Below the pieces are notes generated by a model. It saw only the letters and a list, made by a program, of their open reading frames with translations. It searched no databases and had not been told where the DNA came from. The position numbers were made by a program, and so were the translations under genes. Positions 5,668 to 7,597 of a DNA stretch of 7,597 nucleotides are shown here, piece after piece. Each line of letters opens with the position of its first letter. Positions within the stretch are counted from its first letter, which is position 1. Origin of the DNA: Anaerolineales bacterium (GTDB taxonomy: Bacteria; Chloroflexota; Anaerolineae; Anaerolineales; UBA4823); the NCBI GenBank assembly GCA_016932955.1, contig JAFGBV010000241.1:1-7597 (forward strand). The letters run 5' to 3'.

Positions 5668-5711
5668 CCCTCTGTGGCAGTATGGGCGCGCCCTCCACAG
5701 AGGGCGCGTTT
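5668..5711 (+). promoter_or_regulatory. Two mutually exclusive hairpins in the tyrS leader (possible attenuator)
   Basis: Hairpin A pairs CCCTCTGTGG (5668-5677) with CCACAGAGGG (5695-5704), 10 perfect base pairs around a 17-nt loop. Hairpin B pairs CGCGCCCT (5687-5694) with AGGGCGCG (5701-5708), 8 perfect base pairs with a 6-nt loop, followed by TTTCTGTT. A and B share 5701-5704, and B's left arm lies in A's loop, so only one can form fully. B followed by its T-rich stretch resembles a weak intrinsic terminator, with A as the alternative. This would let the cell adjust tyrS read-through. The T tract is imperfect, and no known T-box motif is visible, so the role is inferred. Confidence 0.4.
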
Positions 5712-5761
5712 CTGTTGATGCACCTGCCTTGCCGGGGGCGCTCAGCACCCAATTCACGTGC

Positions 5762-5768
5762 AGGAGAG
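5762..5768 (+). promoter_or_regulatory. tyrS: Ribosome-binding site fixing the tyrS start
   Basis: AGGAGAG ends 4 nt before the ATG at 5773. An in-frame GTG at 5758 lies upstream of this site and would not be served by it, so the start at 5773 is preferred. Confidence 0.75.
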
Positions 5769-5772
5769 AACG

Positions 5773-7005
5773 ATGAACACCCCCAAAAGCCAGATGACTA
5801 TCGACGAACAGGTTGCCTTCTTGATGCAGGGCACCGAATATGGCGATGAAGAGCTGAAAAAAGCCATGGCAGAAGAGCTACGCCAGCGCCTGATCGAAGC
5901 CGAAAAAGAAGGTCGCCCCCTGCGCGTCTACTGCGGCTACGATCCCGTCAGGCCTGATCTCCACATCGGTCACACGATCACCATGCGCAAACTGCGCCAA
6001 TTCCAGGAGTTAGGCCACCAGGTGATCTTCCTGATCGGCAACTACACCTCACTGATCGGCGACCCGTCCGATAAAGACGGCTTGCGCCCCATCCTCAGCC
6101 CGGCGCAGGTGGCGGAGAATGCCACCTCTTACGCTGAGCAAGCTTTTCGCGTGCTGGACCGTGAAAAGACCCAGGTACGCTACAACGCCGACTGGCTCTC
6201 GGAGCTGAGCTTCGCCGAGCTGATCCGCCTGTGCTCGAATTTTACCGTGCAGCAGTTCGTCTCGCGCGAGAACTTCAAGCTGCGCTGGGAAAAGGGTGAC
6301 CCGATCCACTTGCACGAGATGTTCTACGCGGTGATGCAGGGGTACGATGCTTACGCGCTGCGCGCCGATGTGCAAGTGGGCGGCACCGACCAGCTCTTCA
6401 ACATCGCTACTGCAGCGCGCAAGATCATGACCTCCCTGGGAGAGAAGCCTAACATTGCCATCCTGGTTGATATCCTCCCCGGTACGGATGGCGAGATCCG
6501 CATGAGTAAATCGCTGGGCAACCACATCCCCATCAGCACTACAGCCGAAGATATGTACGGCAAAGTTATGAGCGTGCCGGATAAGGCCATGCCGCTCTAT
6601 CGCCGCCTTGCCACCCGTTGGACGGCAACTGAGATCGAGGCGATGGAGAAAGATCTTGCCGAAGGCAAGCTGCACCCGCGGGACGCCAAAATGCGCCTGG
6701 CGCGCGAGATCACCGAGATCTTCCATGGTTTGCAGGAGGCTGCCAATGCGGAGCAGGCTTTCGTACGCATCTTCCAGCAAGGGTCGATTCCTGAGCAGAT
6801 GCCTGAATACACCCTTCAAGCCGGGCAGACGGTGCTGGAGGTGCTGCTGGAGAGCAAGCTGGTAGCATCCAGGAGCGAGGGCCGCCGCTTGATGGAGCAG
6901 AACGGTGTGCGCCTGGATGGCGAAACGCTGAGCGACCCAAACATGATCTTCCCGCACTTGGGCGTGCTGCAGGCAGGGAAGCGCCGCTTTGTGAGAGTGA
7001 TCTGA
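5773..7005 (+). CDS. tyrS: Tyrosyl-tRNA synthetase
   Basis: The enzyme activates tyrosine with ATP and attaches it to tRNA-Tyr in the cytoplasm. The 410-residue protein is a class I synthetase. It has CGYDPVRPDLHIGH at 54-67 containing the HIGH motif (64-67), IGDPSDKDG (95-103), the tyrosine-pocket stretch LRADVQVGGTDQLFN (196-210), and the ATP-loop motif RMSKS (243-247, the KMSKS equivalent). The C-terminal 60 residues (about 353-410, from VLEVLLESKLVASRSEGRRLMEQNGVRLDG) form an S4-type RNA-binding domain that contacts the tRNA. Length and motif order fit the HIGH/RMSKS branch sometimes called TyrZ. The leader carries an extended -10 promoter, a palindrome at the -35 position and paired alternative hairpins, which suggests regulated expression. 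A stable hairpin follows the stop codon directly. Confidence 0.97.
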   Translation: MNTPKSQMTIDEQVAFLMQGTEYGDEELKKAMAEELRQRLIEAEKEGRPLRVYCGYDPVRPDLHIGHTITMRKLRQFQELGHQVIFLIGNYTSLIGDPSDKDGLRPILSPAQVAENATSYAEQAFRVLDREKTQVRYNADWLSELSFAELIRLCSNFTVQQFVSRENFKLRWEKGDPIHLHEMFYAVMQGYDAYALRADVQVGGTDQLFNIATAARKIMTSLGEKPNIAILVDILPGTDGEIRMSKSLGNHIPISTTAEDMYGKVMSVPDKAMPLYRRLATRWTATEIEAMEKDLAEGKLHPRDAKMRLAREITEIFHGLQEAANAEQAFVRIFQQGSIPEQMPEYTLQAGQTVLEVLLESKLVASRSEGRRLMEQNGVRLDGETLSDPNMIFPHLGVLQAGKRRFVRVI

Positions 7006-7006
7006 G

Positions 7007-7048
7007 TTTTTAGCCTGTATGCGGCTTTGCTGCGTGCAGGCGAAAAAA
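7007..7048 (+). other. Stable hairpin after tyrS, possible transcript 3' end without a U tract
   Basis: GCCTGTATGCGGC (7013-7025) pairs with GCTGCGTGCAGGC (7029-7041) across a 3-nt TTT loop: 13 continuous pairs, three of them G-U. On the minus strand those three would be A-C mismatches, so the structure belongs to the plus-strand RNA, that is, the tyrS transcript. TTTTT (7007-7011) lies before it and AAAAAA (7043-7048) after it, which can extend the stem across one A-G mismatch. That is opposite to a standard intrinsic terminator, which needs a U tract downstream. It may terminate weakly or protect the 3' end. Confidence 0.45.
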
Positions 7049-7076
7049 TAATGCAACCCGCCCGGCTCGATTTTCG

Positions 7077-7084
7077 TATACAAT
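7077..7084 (+). promoter_or_regulatory. Possible -10 region before the small acidic protein gene
   Basis: TATACAAT contains TACAAT (7079-7084), 5 of 6 matches to the -10 consensus. Transcription would start near 7091, about 22 nt before the ATG at 7113. No good -35 box is visible at the right distance. Confidence 0.3.
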
Positions 7085-7112
7085 AGATGATGAATGACGA
7101 GAGGAGAGCACG

Positions 7113-7511
7113 ATGAGCGACCAACCATCCCCGGAAAGCGAGCGCCCCGCCAGCGAGATCGTTGAAGAACTGCGCATGCTGGGGCAGAACATCAAAGATG
7201 CGCTGAGCACTGCCTGGCAGAGCGACGAGCGCAAGAAGGTTTCCCAAGAGATTGAAACTGGCCTGGCCGAATTGGGCACCCAGCTCAGCCAGGCGGCAAA
7301 GGATTTTGCCGATTCACCCACAGGACAGACGCTGAAAGCCGATGTGGAAGATTTCAACCAGCGCCTGCGCAGCGGCGAAGTGGAAAGCAAAGTGCGCAAC
7401 GAGGTGCTGGGAGTTTTGCGCACGGTAAACCTGGAGTTCCGGAAAGCCACCCAGCGCAGCAGCCAGGCGGAAGCGGCGAACCCGCAGGATGAGACCGCCC
7501 ATGATGTATAA
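7113..7511 (+). CDS. Small acidic helical protein of unknown function
   Basis: I do not recognise this 132-residue protein. The ATG is preceded by GAGGAGAG at 7101-7108, a good ribosome-binding site, so it is very likely a real gene. Residues 1-14 are polar and proline-containing (SDQPSPESERPAS). Residues about 15-113 read as several amphipathic helices, for example EIVEELRMLGQNIKDALSTAW, EIETGLAELGTQLSQAAKDF and KADVEDFNQRL, with VLGVLRTVNLEFRKA near the end. Residues 114-132 form a polar, alanine- and glutamine-rich tail. There is no cysteine, membrane segment or signal peptide, so a soluble cytoplasmic coiled-coil-like protein is likely. It lies 107 nt after tyrS with its own possible promoter. 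The next gene starts 39 nt later and may be functionally related. The function is unknown. Confidence 0.8.
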   Translation: MSDQPSPESERPASEIVEELRMLGQNIKDALSTAWQSDERKKVSQEIETGLAELGTQLSQAAKDFADSPTGQTLKADVEDFNQRLRSGEVESKVRNEVLGVLRTVNLEFRKATQRSSQAEAANPQDETAHDV

Positions 7512-7512
7512 T
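7507..7512 (+). promoter_or_regulatory. Perfect -10 hexamer overlapping a stop codon, before the last gene
   Basis: TATAAT overlaps the TAA stop (7509-7511) of the preceding gene. Transcription would start near 7519, about 32 nt before the ATG at 7551. There is no recognisable -35 box at 7484-7489, so this may be chance; co-transcription with the upstream gene is equally possible. Confidence 0.3.
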
Positions 7513-7550
7513 GAGGGGTAGTTCTGGATAGCGAGAAAGAAGGAGGGATT

Positions 7551-7597
7551 ATGAAGTGGATCACCTTGGAGACAAGAGCCGGCGAGCCGATCAAAGC
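7551..7597 (+). CDS. Start of an unidentified gene, cut by the window end
   Basis: The ATG is preceded by AGGAGGG (7541-7547), a near-ideal ribosome-binding site with the AGGAGG core 4 nt from the start codon. Only 15 full codons are present (MKWITLETRAGEPIK), too few to name a family. The strand and the 39-nt gap suggest it may share a transcript with the gene at 7113-7511. Confidence 0.65.
   Translation, partial: MKWITLETRAGEPIK

Noticed and set aside
5758..5772. GTG start five codons upstream in tyrS
   Set aside because: The AGGAGAG ribosome-binding site lies downstream of this GTG and is correctly spaced for the ATG at 5773.
5614..5772. T-box riboswitch before tyrS
   Set aside because: The conserved T-box core is not present. 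The only UGGN candidate near the stems (UGGC at 5675-5678) would not pair with the A discriminator base expected in tRNA-Tyr, and there is too little sequence for a normal Stem I.
6049..7128. A 359-codon open frame on the minus strand opposite tyrS
   Set aside because: The plus strand encodes a clear, full-length tyrosyl-tRNA synthetase. The antisense frame is rich in His, Leu, Arg and Ala as expected from codon shadowing in GC-rich DNA, shows no recognisable domain, and would overlap the start of the next gene.

Overview
The window looks like ordinary chromosomal DNA from a GC-rich bacterium (about 60% G+C by eye). I suspect a member of the Chloroflexota, such as the Anaerolineae. That rests on the overall style of the proteins (a NatA-like ABC ATPase, a fused ABC-2/SpoIIM permease and a small HNH protein of a type I associate with Chloroflexota, cyanobacteria and Deinococcus). 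It is an inference, because there is no rRNA or other decisive marker here. No mobile element, CRISPR array, tRNA or rRNA is visible.

Layout. Positions 1-210 hold the 3' end of ftsK (DNA translocase, DNA-reading gamma domain). A good sigma70-type promoter at 241-269 then starts a rightward series of genes: a CDP-alcohol phosphatidyltransferase (312-938) and lgt (959-1828), both membrane lipid or lipoprotein enzymes 20 nt apart. After them come an ABC exporter ATPase (about 1871-2806) and its permease (2796-4229), which overlap by 11 nt. The series ends with a metallo-beta-lactamase-fold hydrolase related to RNase Z (4255-5010). The permease is the most unusual protein: an ABC-2/NatB-like N-terminal half is joined to a SpoIIM-like C-terminal half.

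A leftward HNH-endonuclease-domain gene (5017-5520) converges on the hydrolase gene, with only six G residues between the two stop codons. It diverges from tyrS (tyrosyl-tRNA synthetase, 5773-7005). The 252-nt intergenic region between HNH and tyrS is the richest regulatory stretch. It has back-to-back promoters, a perfect 12-bp palindrome between them at the place where a tyrS -35 box would lie, and a leader of roughly 160 nt with two mutually exclusive hairpins, which could be an attenuator controlling tyrS.

Downstream of tyrS is a 13-bp, 3-nt-loop hairpin whose three imperfect pairs are all G-U in the plus-strand RNA. A small acidic helical protein of unknown function follows (7113-7511), and then the first codons of another gene (7551 onward).

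Most of the window is housekeeping: chromosome segregation, lipid and lipoprotein synthesis, export and tRNA charging. I see no convincing new defence or mobile system. The points most worth following up are the tyrS control region and the fused permease.
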